Shown: positions 44,461-52,417 of the stretch, piece after piece
How the letters are laid out: every line of letters begins with the position of its first letter
How positions within the stretch are numbered: position 1 is the first letter of the stretch
Assembly (NCBI RefSeq): GCF_000178855.1
Contig: NZ_ADVG01000001.1
Location: 3,137,481 to 3,201,480 of the forward strand
Length of the DNA stretch: 64,000 nucleotides
Source: Ktedonobacter racemifer DSM 44963
Lineage (GTDB): Bacteria > Chloroflexota > Ktedonobacteria > Ktedonobacterales > Ktedonobacteraceae
Direction of reading: 5' to 3'
Notes under the pieces: model-generated
The model's input: the letters and a program-made list of their open reading frames with translations, nothing else
Told to the model about the DNA's origin: nothing
Databases searched by the model: none
Position numbers and translations under genes: made by a program

Positions 44461-44557
44461 ACTTTATCCTGAAACTAATCGACACACAAACATATGCCAT
44501 AACATGGGCTTTTCACAGTATATCATTGTGCGTCCAGCCATCAGGATTATGCTTTGT

Positions 44558-44630
44558 CGCATATAGTTAATAAAGTGCGGTGGTGAGCTGGCATAGCCAG
44601 CTCACCACCGCACTTTATTAACTATATGCG
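44558..44630. terminator. 35-bp-arm perfect palindrome
   Basis: Arms 44558-44592 and 44596-44630, loop ATA. Between the two histidine kinase genes (both minus). Overlaps by three bases with the following mini-hairpin. Confidence 0.8.
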
Positions 44631-44649
44631 GCACCGCAGGTGCTGCAAG
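44628..44649 (+). repeat. GCA mini-hairpin, copy between the kinases
   Basis: GCGGCACC-GCA-GGTGCTGCAAG. The stem GCACC/GGTGC has a compensatory A-T pair relative to the GCGCC/GGCGC copies, which supports selection for pairing. Confidence 0.65.
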
Positions 44650-44668
44650 TATCGCCACATCTTATCCG

Positions 44669-46357
44669 CTAGTTTTTTGAAGAGGAGGGAGAGCCACCAG
44701 GTTGGGATGTCGCCAGCAGGCCAATTTTCTGGAGGGGTTGCGTAGTGGCGTCGGCAAAGGAGGGCTGGCCAGCGGCTACCAGGGGCAAGGTAAAGATAAT
44801 GCGCGCCCCCATGCCAGGGGCGTTCTCGGCCCAGACACGCCCTCCATGGGCCTCGACAATCGCGCGTACAATAGAAAGCCCCAGACCGCTTCCCCCGCCT
44901 CCCTGTGCCTGACGCGAACCATCGATGCGATAGAAGCGTTCGAAGATGCGCGCAAGCAACTCGGAGGGGATGCCCTTACCAGTATCGGTGACTGAGATCA
45001 GCAACTCGGCTCCCTGCACCTGGGCATCGACCACGACCTGTCCTCCCGATGGCGTATGTTGGAGCGCATTGTCACAGAGATTGGAGACAACACGCGTGAT
45101 CATATCCGCATCCGCCTCGACCTGGGGAAGTTCAAAGGAGATATTATTCAACGGTTCCACATCCGCACGCTCAAATTCGGGGGCCAGGACCGCTATCGCC
45201 TCATCGACCAGGGCCGCCATACGTAGCGAGGTGCGCTGTGGATGGAGCGCCCCCGCCTCTACCTTGGCCATGACATGCAAGTCCTTCACCAGGCGCCGCA
45301 GACGTAGTGTTTCGCGTACAATGATTCTCCCCGTTGCCTCGTAATCCTCGCGGGTCTGGTTAATGCCATCGACCATGGCCTCGCCCAGGCCCGCGATGGC
45401 GGTCAGCGGCGTCGCCAGGTCATGGGTGATATTCATAATCAGCTCGCGACGCCAGAGCTCCTGCTCACGCAGGGCCTCCACGTCCTGGTGCAACTGAGAG
45501 GCCATTTCATTGAATGTAGTTGCTAGCTCGCCCAGTTCACCCATCGCCTGCCCCTGTACGCGGACATTGTAATCGCCTACAGCCATCTGGCGTGTCGCGA
45601 CCGTCATTTTTTCCAGCGGCCGCGTAATCGTACGCGCGAAGAGGATAGCCCCTAGCGCGGCCAGCAGAGCCACCACCACCAGCGCCAGCAGCACTACGCT
45701 TCCTACATTTGAGATATATTGTGGTAAGGAACGCTCCACTGTAGAACGGGGGGCGACAAAAAGCACACCCACAACCTCGTGGTGCGAGTCACCATCGGTG
45801 AAGATTGGTCGCATAATAAAGGATTGTGGCAACAATTTGTTACCTAGAGTATCTGTGACGGTGTCACCATTCTGCGCCTGGGCAAGATCATTGCGGAACT
45901 GGGTAATATCGCTGCCCTTCTGGCTAGGATCCAGGTACTTGGTAATAAAGGCATAGATGGCACGTATCTGCGCGGTACGCATCAGTTGTTTGGACGACAC
46001 TTTTGACTGCGTAGGATAGGCAATCCGATTGTTTGCTCCCAACACCACATTCACAAAAGTCTGGTCTTGTAAGTTCTTCAAGGGCGCAACTGGTAGCGTC
46101 ATCACAGAAGCTTTTTGTAGAGCGGCGGCACTGGCCTCGCCAATACTGAGTTGATGACTATATTCACGCCCAATCTGTTGGGCACGGGTCTCCGATAGCT
46201 CATTCAACTGCGTTTTCTGGTCACTATCATAGTAGTAAAGTATAGCCAGAATCGCCGTTGCCACCAGCAGGATCATCGCTAGTATCATCACCCCTACTGA
46301 TCCCAGGGCCAGGCGCCAGCGAATACTCTGCCACCAGCGCATACGTTTCTGCGTCAT
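44669..46357 (-). CDS. Membrane sensor histidine kinase (HAMP type)
   Basis: ATG 46357 is chosen (GGGAGAG upstream); a TTG-started frame reaches 46384. 562 residues. Two transmembrane helices (about 10-35 and 215-240) flank a roughly 180-residue extracytoplasmic sensor. Then HAMP (RPLEKMTVATRQMAVGDYNVRV), HisKA with His in MNITHDLATPLTAIAG, and an intact HATPase_c (NLCDNALQHTPSGG, DTGKGIP, GGGGSGLGLSIVRAIVEAHGG). It lies 41 bases after the stop of the response regulator gene with which it forms an operon. Confidence 0.93.
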   Translation of the reverse strand: MTQKRMRWWQSIRWRLALGSVGVMILAMILLVATAILAILYYYDSDQKTQLNELSETRAQQIGREYSHQLSIGEASAAALQKASVMTLPVAPLKNLQDQTFVNVVLGANNRIAYPTQSKVSSKQLMRTAQIRAIYAFITKYLDPSQKGSDITQFRNDLAQAQNGDTVTDTLGNKLLPQSFIMRPIFTDGDSHHEVVGVLFVAPRSTVERSLPQYISNVGSVVLLALVVVALLAALGAILFARTITRPLEKMTVATRQMAVGDYNVRVQGQAMGELGELATTFNEMASQLHQDVEALREQELWRRELIMNITHDLATPLTAIAGLGEAMVDGINQTREDYEATGRIIVRETLRLRRLVKDLHVMAKVEAGALHPQRTSLRMAALVDEAIAVLAPEFERADVEPLNNISFELPQVEADADMITRVVSNLCDNALQHTPSGGQVVVDAQVQGAELLISVTDTGKGIPSELLARIFERFYRIDGSRQAQGGGGSGLGLSIVRAIVEAHGGRVWAENAPGMGARIIFTLPLVAAGQPSFADATTQPLQKIGLLATSQPGGSPSSSKN

Positions 46358-46398
46358 CGCTCTCTCCCGGTACTGCTCAAACAAGCATGCTCTTCGTC

Positions 46399-47121
46399 CT
46401 AACGAGTACCCTTTATCTCAAAGCGATAGCCTACACGCCACACCGTCTTGATGTAGCGCTGCTGCTCTCCCGCCTCAATCTTCTTACGCAGGGCGCTAAT
46501 ATGCACATCGATGGTATGTCCATCGCCCAGATAGTCATAGCCCCAAACTTTGTTCATCAATATCTCGCGTGTAAAGACCCGGTCAGGCGATTGGGCCATC
46601 AAGGCCAGGAGATCGAACTCGGTTGGTGTCAACGCGACCTCGCGCCCCTGCACCTCCACTCGCCGTGCCAGCAGATCAACCGAGAGTCCCGGGAAGCGCA
46701 GAACTGACTTCTCATCCTCTTTCGTCTCCTTAGAAGCAGGCGTAGCCTCCTGGCTCGATGGGATCCGGCGCAGTATGGCTCGCACACGGCTGACCAGCTC
46801 ACGCGGGCTAAATGGTTTTAGCAAGTAGTCGTCCGCGCCCAATTCGAGACCATTAATGCGGTCGTCCTCGGCGCTGCGCGCAGTCAACATCAGAATGGGG
46901 GTCTGCGACCAGGCCCGGATGCGCCGACAGACCTCAAAGCCATCGATGGCGGGCAACATAATATCCAGGACCACCAGGTCGGGGTGCTCACGAGCATGCA
47001 ACGCCAGGCCATCGGCACCATCGCGCGCGGCAATGGTCAGATAGCCCGCATCCTTAAGATAGAGGTTGAGTAAATGGATAATACCTTCTTCATCTTCAAT
47101 GATCAAAATTTTCTGCGCCAT
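46399..47121 (-). CDS. OmpR/PhoB-family response regulator
   Basis: 240 residues: receiver (LIIEDEEGI, LVVLDIMLPAIDGFE, LMLTARSAEDD, LLKPFSPREL) and winged helix (LTPTEFDLLALMAQSPDRVFTREILMNKVWGYDYLGDGHTIDVHISALRKKI). First gene of an RR-HK operon. It is divergent from the exported protein at 47357, and the spacer holds a direct-repeat site of the OmpR type, so it probably regulates that gene and perhaps itself. Confidence 0.94.
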   Translation of the reverse strand: MAQKILIIEDEEGIIHLLNLYLKDAGYLTIAARDGADGLALHAREHPDLVVLDIMLPAIDGFEVCRRIRAWSQTPILMLTARSAEDDRINGLELGADDYLLKPFSPRELVSRVRAILRRIPSSQEATPASKETKEDEKSVLRFPGLSVDLLARRVEVQGREVALTPTEFDLLALMAQSPDRVFTREILMNKVWGYDYLGDGHTIDVHISALRKKIEAGEQQRYIKTVWRVGYRFEIKGTR

Positions 47122-47232
47122 GGCTCTTTACTCCAAAACCCACCAGGCAATAGCCACCATAATTCTTTCGCTTTACACAGTATCTTAGCATAGCCTCAAC
47201 AGAAAAAGAGACCTTTTCATCCGCCCACGTGC

Positions 47233-47251
47233 AATCTTGAGCAAATCTTGA
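47233..47251 (+). promoter_or_regulatory. OmpR-type direct-repeat operator
   Basis: AATCTTGA at 47233-47240 and again at 47244-47251, exactly 11 bases apart (one helical turn), the usual spacing for OmpR/PhoB dimers. It lies between the response regulator gene and the exported protein gene, about 35-50 bases upstream of the latter's -10. Confidence 0.6.
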
Positions 47252-47284
47252 AACCCACAAGAGCTTTCGTTCATCTTTGCATCA

Positions 47285-47290
47285 TAGAAT
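47285..47290 (+). promoter_or_regulatory. Candidate activator-dependent -10 of the exported protein
   Basis: TAGAAT with no recognisable -35 at 17 bases, as expected if the regulator bound at 47233-47251 substitutes for it. Confidence 0.45.
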
Positions 47291-47356
47291 ATGCATGTAC
47301 CGACGTTAAAAAGTGAAGTAAATAGATATACATCATCCAGAGGAGAGATTTACTCT

Positions 47357-48028
47357 ATGAAGAAAACAATCTTTGTTGGCCTGGGGAGCCTGGCCCTTGT
47401 AGTCGCGGCTCTCTTTGGCGCGTTCTTCTTTACACCACTATCGGCATTCGCCAGTAGCGTCATCAACCAGGGCGCGACTACGACTACCAGCGATGCAACA
47501 TATTGCCAGCAGTTTCAGCAAGATATGGCCAAGCACCTGAATATCTCTGTTGATCAGCTCAAAAACGCACACCAGCAGAGCGCATCGGATATCCTGGACC
47601 AGATGGTGAAAGATGGAAAAATCACCCAGGCCCAGGCAGATAAGCTCAAACAGAACCTGGGCAAACACCAGTGGTGTGGCTACAACGGGAAGGGCGCCCA
47701 GTCCTCAGCCGTTCGCCAGTACCTGGTACAGCATCGCACAGACCTGGTAAACGCGCTCGCGAAAGATCTGAAGCTGACCTCAGACCAGCTCACCAACGAT
47801 ATCAAATCCGGCAAGAAACCAGTCGATATCGCCAAGGCCCAGGGTGTCTCTGAGCAGGACCTGCAAAAAGACGTGCAGGATGCCGTGACGACCGTGCTCA
47901 AACAGGGCGTCAGCCAGGGACAGCTCACCCAGAGCGAGGTTGACCAATTCACAACCGCCATGGGCAAGCACCCCAACTACCTCGAGATGGTGATCAATCA
48001 CGTTGGGAAGGGCAAAAAGACCAAATAG
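47357..48028 (+). CDS. Exported helical protein (DUF2680/YckD-like)
   Basis: The start is ATG 47357 (AGGAGAG 9 bases upstream), not the 47291 frame start. 223 residues with a signal peptide KKTIFVGLGSLALVVAALFGAFFFTPLSAFA. The mature part has two related helical units: LNISVDQLKNAHQQSASDILDQMVKDGKITQAQADKL and LKLTSDQLTNDIKSGKKPVDIAKAQGVSEQDLQ plus GQLTQSEVDQFTTAMGKHP. The second unit is shared with the next gene. Probable target of the divergent two-component system; perhaps envelope protection (inference). Confidence 0.8.
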   Translation: MKKTIFVGLGSLALVVAALFGAFFFTPLSAFASSVINQGATTTTSDATYCQQFQQDMAKHLNISVDQLKNAHQQSASDILDQMVKDGKITQAQADKLKQNLGKHQWCGYNGKGAQSSAVRQYLVQHRTDLVNALAKDLKLTSDQLTNDIKSGKKPVDIAKAQGVSEQDLQKDVQDAVTTVLKQGVSQGQLTQSEVDQFTTAMGKHPNYLEMVINHVGKGKKTK

Positions 48029-48073
48029 CACGCTTCCTTTCAAAGCCCATTCCTTAGTAACCTTTTTCACGCG

Positions 48074-48103
48074 AGAGACCGGAGCTGTTCCGGTCTCTTT
48101 TTT
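48074..48103 (+). terminator. Intrinsic terminator of the exported-protein gene
   Basis: AGAGACCGGA - GCTGT - TCCGGTCTCT followed by a T run. Classical rho-independent structure. Confidence 0.9.
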
Positions 48104-48194
48104 GTAACCATACACATACACTCAAATAATTCAACATAGCTCAGATTTATACTGAAAAAGAACAGGCATCTACCAAGAGGAGAAGAGTCATCTC

Positions 48195-49010
48195 ATGGAG
48201 CAGCAACCACACAGCCATAATCCACGCCAGCCACAAAGGCATTCTGAACCACATGAAGAGTCAATATACCAGGACTACCAGGCGCCGTTTCCCGCTTCAA
48301 CGCTGCCACACGTCAGCCTGGACCCTTATCAACGCAATTACTATAATGAGCAGACCCAGACTGTCTATCCTCACCCAGACCAGGAAGGTTCTTTTGTAAC
48401 CGCGCAAGACCCCTATGCCACTCACCCCACATTCCCCCCTTACCAGGAGTACGCTCGCTATCCCTACCAGCAGCCGCAGCCCAGGAGAGCCAAACAGCGC
48501 ATGCGCAAATGGCTCTATATCACCACAGCGGCCCTGGTGACAGCTCTCGTCCTGGTAACGGTCGTCACGCTTGCCTTCATACCGAGGCTCAATAGCCTCT
48601 ATCCACATCCCAACGGGGCACAACGCCCAGGCATCATACAATTTCCCGGCCTTCCGCACGCGGCAAATAATACAGGTGGACAGAGTCCATTTCTTCCAGG
48701 CCACTCCATGCCGCTCGTGCTACGCCAGCATCTCTCTTCCATACGCACACAGATAGCCAATGACCTGCATACCTCGCCAGAGGCCCTGATCCAGGAGTTG
48801 CAAGGTGGAGAAGATATCGCGCAGGTCGCCAGCAATCATGGTGTCTCAACCACGCAATTACAGCAACTGATCAGCGATACACTCCATAGCAACCTGCAAC
48901 CCGAGGTCGACAATGGGACCCTGAGCCAACAGCAGGTAGACACCTTTATCGAGCGCGCCCAAAATAATCCCGCAATCCTGACGCATCTACTGGCAAGCAG
49001 CAATACATAA
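48195..49010 (+). CDS. Membrane-anchored protein with the same helical outer domain
   Basis: 271 residues. A cytoplasmic Pro/Gln/Tyr-rich N-terminal 105 residues, one transmembrane helix (WLYITTAALVTALVLVTVVTLAF), a linker, and an outer domain (IANDLHTSPEALIQELQGGEDIAQVASNHGVSTTQLQQLISDTL ... GTLSQQQVDTFIERAQNNP) that aligns along its whole length with the C-terminal unit of the preceding exported protein. The tail organisation resembles the frameshifted protein at 5174. Separate transcription unit, since a terminator lies between the genes. Confidence 0.75.
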   Translation: MEQQPHSHNPRQPQRHSEPHEESIYQDYQAPFPASTLPHVSLDPYQRNYYNEQTQTVYPHPDQEGSFVTAQDPYATHPTFPPYQEYARYPYQQPQPRRAKQRMRKWLYITTAALVTALVLVTVVTLAFIPRLNSLYPHPNGAQRPGIIQFPGLPHAANNTGGQSPFLPGHSMPLVLRQHLSSIRTQIANDLHTSPEALIQELQGGEDIAQVASNHGVSTTQLQQLISDTLHSNLQPEVDNGTLSQQQVDTFIERAQNNPAILTHLLASSNT

Positions 49011-49033
49011 AGATCGCGAGACAATTCAGAAAG

Positions 49034-49549
49034 CTAAGCCTCTGCCGTGGTCTTAGCCGCTTCAAGGTCCTTCTCGGCCGAGTTTGCCTCCAGGAGTCGT
49101 CTAAATAGGCGCGTTATGGGGATATATGCAGCCAGGAGCGCAAGCGAGCAGGCAAGGGTTATCACACATCCAAGCAGATTTGTTGGCATGATAATACCCA
49201 GAGCGCCGGGTCCCCAGCTTCCCGCATGCTGGTACCAGGTGTTCAGACCCGCGCACCAGGTCGCCGCCTGAAGGCACCAGTATGCCACACGCCCACGTCC
49301 AGAGCTTATGCCTAGCAGGAAGATGCCAATACCGATATACGTCAGCACGCCTCCAAAGCCCAGGCCATGGATATACCCCGGCCACCAGAGGAGATCTGAC
49401 AGAATCCAGGAGAAACTCACCGAAGGCAGGGCCGAACGCGTCAGCACGACGTTTATCGCCCCGAGTATCCCCAGCACCAGGCAGACCACCCCTAGACCAC
49501 ACCACACAGACCGATAGAGCAAGAATCGCCGTAACATAGAAATACGCAT
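49034..49549 (-). CDS. Four-helix membrane protein, paralogue 1
   Basis: 171 residues with four hydrophobic segments. The shared pattern with 49652-50173 is visible: ...DLLWWPG...GFGGVLTYIGIGIFLLGISSGRGRVAYWCLQAATWCAGLNTWYQ and IPITRLFRRL near the end. Function unknown. Convergent with 48195. Confidence 0.65.
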   Translation of the reverse strand: MRISMLRRFLLYRSVWCGLGVVCLVLGILGAINVVLTRSALPSVSFSWILSDLLWWPGYIHGLGFGGVLTYIGIGIFLLGISSGRGRVAYWCLQAATWCAGLNTWYQHAGSWGPGALGIIMPTNLLGCVITLACSLALLAAYIPITRLFRRLLEANSAEKDLEAAKTTAEA

Positions 49550-49651
49550 TCCTTACTTATACAAACGTAAAACAATAAAATAGCTGTAACCTGTTTCCTC
49601 TATTATATCTACGAAAGCATACATCTACAATGGAGAAACATTCACCAAACC

Positions 49652-50173
49652 CTAGCCGTTGCTACCACTTTCCAGGTACACCCGTGCATGCGCATGCCCA
49701 TATACACGTCGCAAGAACCGCGTCAAAGGGATGTAACCGATGAACAATAACAGTGAGATTGCTAGGGTGATGATCCCCCAGAACATATTAACTGGCGCCA
49801 CAAGCGCTAGTAGATGCCCCCATGCGTAGGTTACCCGCTTCCCCGGCGTTTGGTAGAGCAGGTTGATCCCAACACACCAGATGGCGACCTGGAGCAACCA
49901 GAATGCCAGGCGAGGGCGCTCAGAACTGATGCCCAGTAAGCCAATCCCTATCCCTAGATAAATAAGAACGCCCCCAAAGGGAACGCCAGTCATCCAATCG
50001 CCCAGCATAGTGTCACGCCACCACAGGACATCCTGCACGACAATAAGAAGGCTCACCCGCAACAAACCAGCGTTTGCCATGACAATGCGCACAGTCCAAT
50101 ACACACTTAACATAATACATATCACTCCCAGCAAGCGCAGGAGCGTCTTAAGCGTAAGTGTTCGCGTTAACAT
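49652..50173 (-). CDS. Four-helix membrane protein, paralogue 2
   Basis: 173 residues from ATG 50173 (AGAGG 6 bases upstream); an upstream frame to 50218 is likely untranslated. It has the same landmarks as its neighbour: DVLWWRD, PFGGVLIYLGIGIGLLGISSERPRLAFWLLQVAIWCVGINLLYQ, IPLTRFLRRVY. Probably a tandem duplication followed by divergence. No functional clue. Confidence 0.65.
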   Translation of the reverse strand: MLTRTLTLKTLLRLLGVICIMLSVYWTVRIVMANAGLLRVSLLIVVQDVLWWRDTMLGDWMTGVPFGGVLIYLGIGIGLLGISSERPRLAFWLLQVAIWCVGINLLYQTPGKRVTYAWGHLLALVAPVNMFWGIITLAISLLLFIGYIPLTRFLRRVYGHAHARVYLESGSNG

Positions 50174-50274
50174 ATGGCACCTCTTCTCTTCTTGATGTGC
50201 GCTTCCCTCTCTCCTCAACCATTCGCACTTTATTGCAAAGATAAACGTGCATTCTCCTATTCAGGATACATGAC

Positions 50275-50295
50275 TTCTCGCCCACTGCGTGGCTC
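50275..50295 (-). repeat. GCA mini-hairpin copy (minus strand)
   Basis: GAGCCAC-GCA-GTGGGCGAGAAG; GCCAC pairs with GTGGG at four of five positions. It sits 5 bases from the next palindrome. Confidence 0.5.
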
Positions 50296-50300
50296 GCAGA

Positions 50301-50377
50301 ATTTATTATAGTTGGGTGAATTGACCACCGAGATGCCAGAGGCATCTCGGTGGTCAATTCACCCAACTATAATAAAT
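50301..50377. terminator. 37-bp-arm perfect palindrome after the acyl-CoA synthetase
   Basis: Arms 50301-50337 and 50341-50377, loop AGA. It starts 10 bases after the synthetase stop on the minus strand. The gene beyond is also minus. Confidence 0.8.
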
Positions 50378-50387
50378 GTGCCTGATC

Positions 50388-52049
50388 TTAGGCCTTTTTG
50401 TTGCGTTCTCTTTCACGTAGTTCCACGCGCCGTATCTTTCCGGAGATGGTTTTGGGTAGCGTCTCCAGGAATGCGATTTCGCGAGGATATTTATAGGGGG
50501 CGGTGACGTTTTTGACATGCTCCTGTAGTTCGCGCGCCAGGGAGTCCGCTGGCTCATAGCCTGGGGCCAGGATCACGAATGCCTTGACGATCTCGCCTCG
50601 CATCTGGTCAGGGCTGGCCACAACAGCCGACTCGGCGACAGCTGGATGTTCTTTCAGAGCGCTCTCAACTTCGAAGGGTCCAACGCGATAACCAGCTGTA
50701 ATGATAACATCATCCGCCCGTCCAACAAACCAGAAGTAGCCATCTTCGTCCTTATAGGCCCGGTCACCGGTAATGTACCAGTCGCCTCGAATGCTGGCCT
50801 GGGTCGCCTCAAGGTTGCGCCAGTACTCCTGGAACATCCACAGCGGACGCTCGGGCTTGATACGTACCGCGATATCGCCCTCTTTATGCGGTGGAAGTTC
50901 GCTGCCATCGTGATCGATGATGCTGATCTCAAAACCTGGCGAGGGCTTGCCCATTGAGCCAGGCTTGACTGTGAGAGGAGGAAAATTGCCACAGAGCAAG
51001 ACCGTCTCCGTCTGACCATATCCATCACGAATAGTCAGACCAGTCTTCTCTTCCCAGAGACGAATGACCTCGGGATTGAGCGGCTCGCCCGCGCCCACGC
51101 AGTGGCGTAGCGCCTTTGGTGTATGGGACTGTAAGTAGGCCAGCGGCTCATCCAATACCAGCATACGATAGGCCGTAGGGGCGGCACAAAAGGTGGTAAT
51201 GGGATAGGTATGCAGCAGTTCCAGAGTCTCCAGCGCGTTAAATTTCCCGCGCGCGTCCTGGACAAAGATGGCCGCACCCATGCTCCACGGACCAAACAAG
51301 CTGGACCAGGCAGCTTTTGCCCAGCCATTTTCAGTGAGATTGAGGTGCAGGTCGTCTTCGTGCAGGTCAAGCCAGTATTTCCCTGTGATGGTATGTCCAA
51401 TGGGATAGCTGGCCTGGGTATGCAGCACCATCTTGGGATTGCCCACGGTCCCGGAGGTAAAATAGATCAGGCAGGGATCGTCGCTGCGTGTCCTGGGGCC
51501 TAAAAAATCCGGCAGGGCCTTGCCTGTGATATGCGCATAGCCGTGCCAGCCTTCACCAGGCTCATCATTATCTACAAGAATTGCCTGGGTGACGGTCAGG
51601 CACTGATCACGCACCGCCTCAAATTTTCGGGCACCTTCGCTGTCTGTGATGATGGCACGCGCCTCCGCAGCCTTGATACGAAACTGGATGTCTTTCGTTG
51701 TGAGCAGAGTCGTCGAGGGGATAGGAATGGCACCTAATTTCATCAATCCCAACACACTCTCCCACCACTCGGGAACGCGGGGCAACATGACCAGTACAGT
51801 ATCGCCTTTGCGTATACCCAACAGTGAGAAGGCGTTCGCCGCCCGGCTCGATGCCTCCGCGAAGTGCGCGAAGGTCAGGCGCCGCTCCTCCCCATCCTGT
51901 CCCAGCCACAACATCGCTAATTTCTGCGGATCCTGCGCCCATTTACCAATCACATCGGTCGCGAAATTAAAATACTCGGGAACCTCGAGCGCGAACGCGC
52001 GGCGCTCAGCTTCATAATCTAGCATATTCGGGGTTTTCGCCTGCGTCAT
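50388..52049 (-). CDS. AMP-forming acyl-CoA synthetase (ACSM/medium-chain type)
   Basis: ATG 52049 is chosen because AAGGAGG lies 5-6 bases upstream; 553 residues. It activates a carboxylic acid with ATP and CoA. Seen: P-loop-like LIYFTSGTVGNPKMVLHTQAS (about 196-216), adenine pocket DGYGQTETVLLCGNF (about 347), TGDRAYKDEDGYFWFVGRADDVIITAGYRVGPFEVE hinge (about 434-468) and the catalytic Lys in LPKTISGKIRRVELRE. The overall pattern (PEYFNFATDVIGKWA, LNLTENGWAKAAWSSLFGPW) is that of medium-chain/benzoate-like ligases; acid specificity unknown. Confidence 0.92.
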   Translation of the reverse strand: MTQAKTPNMLDYEAERRAFALEVPEYFNFATDVIGKWAQDPQKLAMLWLGQDGEERRLTFAHFAEASSRAANAFSLLGIRKGDTVLVMLPRVPEWWESVLGLMKLGAIPIPSTTLLTTKDIQFRIKAAEARAIITDSEGARKFEAVRDQCLTVTQAILVDNDEPGEGWHGYAHITGKALPDFLGPRTRSDDPCLIYFTSGTVGNPKMVLHTQASYPIGHTITGKYWLDLHEDDLHLNLTENGWAKAAWSSLFGPWSMGAAIFVQDARGKFNALETLELLHTYPITTFCAAPTAYRMLVLDEPLAYLQSHTPKALRHCVGAGEPLNPEVIRLWEEKTGLTIRDGYGQTETVLLCGNFPPLTVKPGSMGKPSPGFEISIIDHDGSELPPHKEGDIAVRIKPERPLWMFQEYWRNLEATQASIRGDWYITGDRAYKDEDGYFWFVGRADDVIITAGYRVGPFEVESALKEHPAVAESAVVASPDQMRGEIVKAFVILAPGYEPADSLARELQEHVKNVTAPYKYPREIAFLETLPKTISGKIRRVELRERERNKKA

Positions 52050-52112
52050 ACATGCCTCCTTACATCTCACTTCGCGTAAGAAACAACAACGCTGTTGCCG
52101 ACTATGACCTGT

Positions 52113-52143
52113 ATCATATCACGCCATATGGAGCACATGACAA
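52113..52143 (-). promoter_or_regulatory. Candidate promoter of the acyl-CoA synthetase
   Basis: TTGTCA (52143-52138) and TGA-TATGAT (-10 at 52118-52113) on the minus strand; the 19-base spacer is long, but the extended -10 is good. It lies directly after the mini-hairpin at 52154-52175. Confidence 0.5.
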
Positions 52144-52153
52144 TCTCTATTCC

Positions 52154-52175
52154 CGTTTTCGCGCCTACGGTGCTC
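52154..52175 (-). repeat. GCA mini-hairpin family copy (minus strand, loop GTA)
   Basis: Reads GAGCACC-GTA-GGCGCGAAAACG, close to the copies before hisS and pgeF, with one stem mismatch. It overlaps the edge of the 52173-52242 palindrome. Confidence 0.55.
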
Positions 52176-52242
52176 ACCGGGGTAAGGGGTGTGCTGGCCT
52201 GGGGCCAAAGCCCCAGGCCAGCACACCCCTTACCCCGGTGAG
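52173..52242. repeat. 33-bp-arm perfect palindrome in a divergent promoter region
   Basis: Arms 52173-52205 and 52210-52242, loop CAAA. The flanking genes (synthetase -, TPR kinase +) diverge, so no gene ends here. Possible promoter insulator. Confidence 0.75.
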
Positions 52243-52417
52243 GAAGAAGCTCGCAGAGCGCGTTCCGATCTGAAATAAAGGACGAGGCGCAAAAATTACT
52301 TCGCTTATCCCTCTTGCCTGATAGGTAGTCTCTCTCTATAATAAACCTGGACATATTGAGCATCTCGCGCACCTGAGCAAGACTGGCCAATACAATATAC
52401 CAGGAGTAGAAGTCTTT

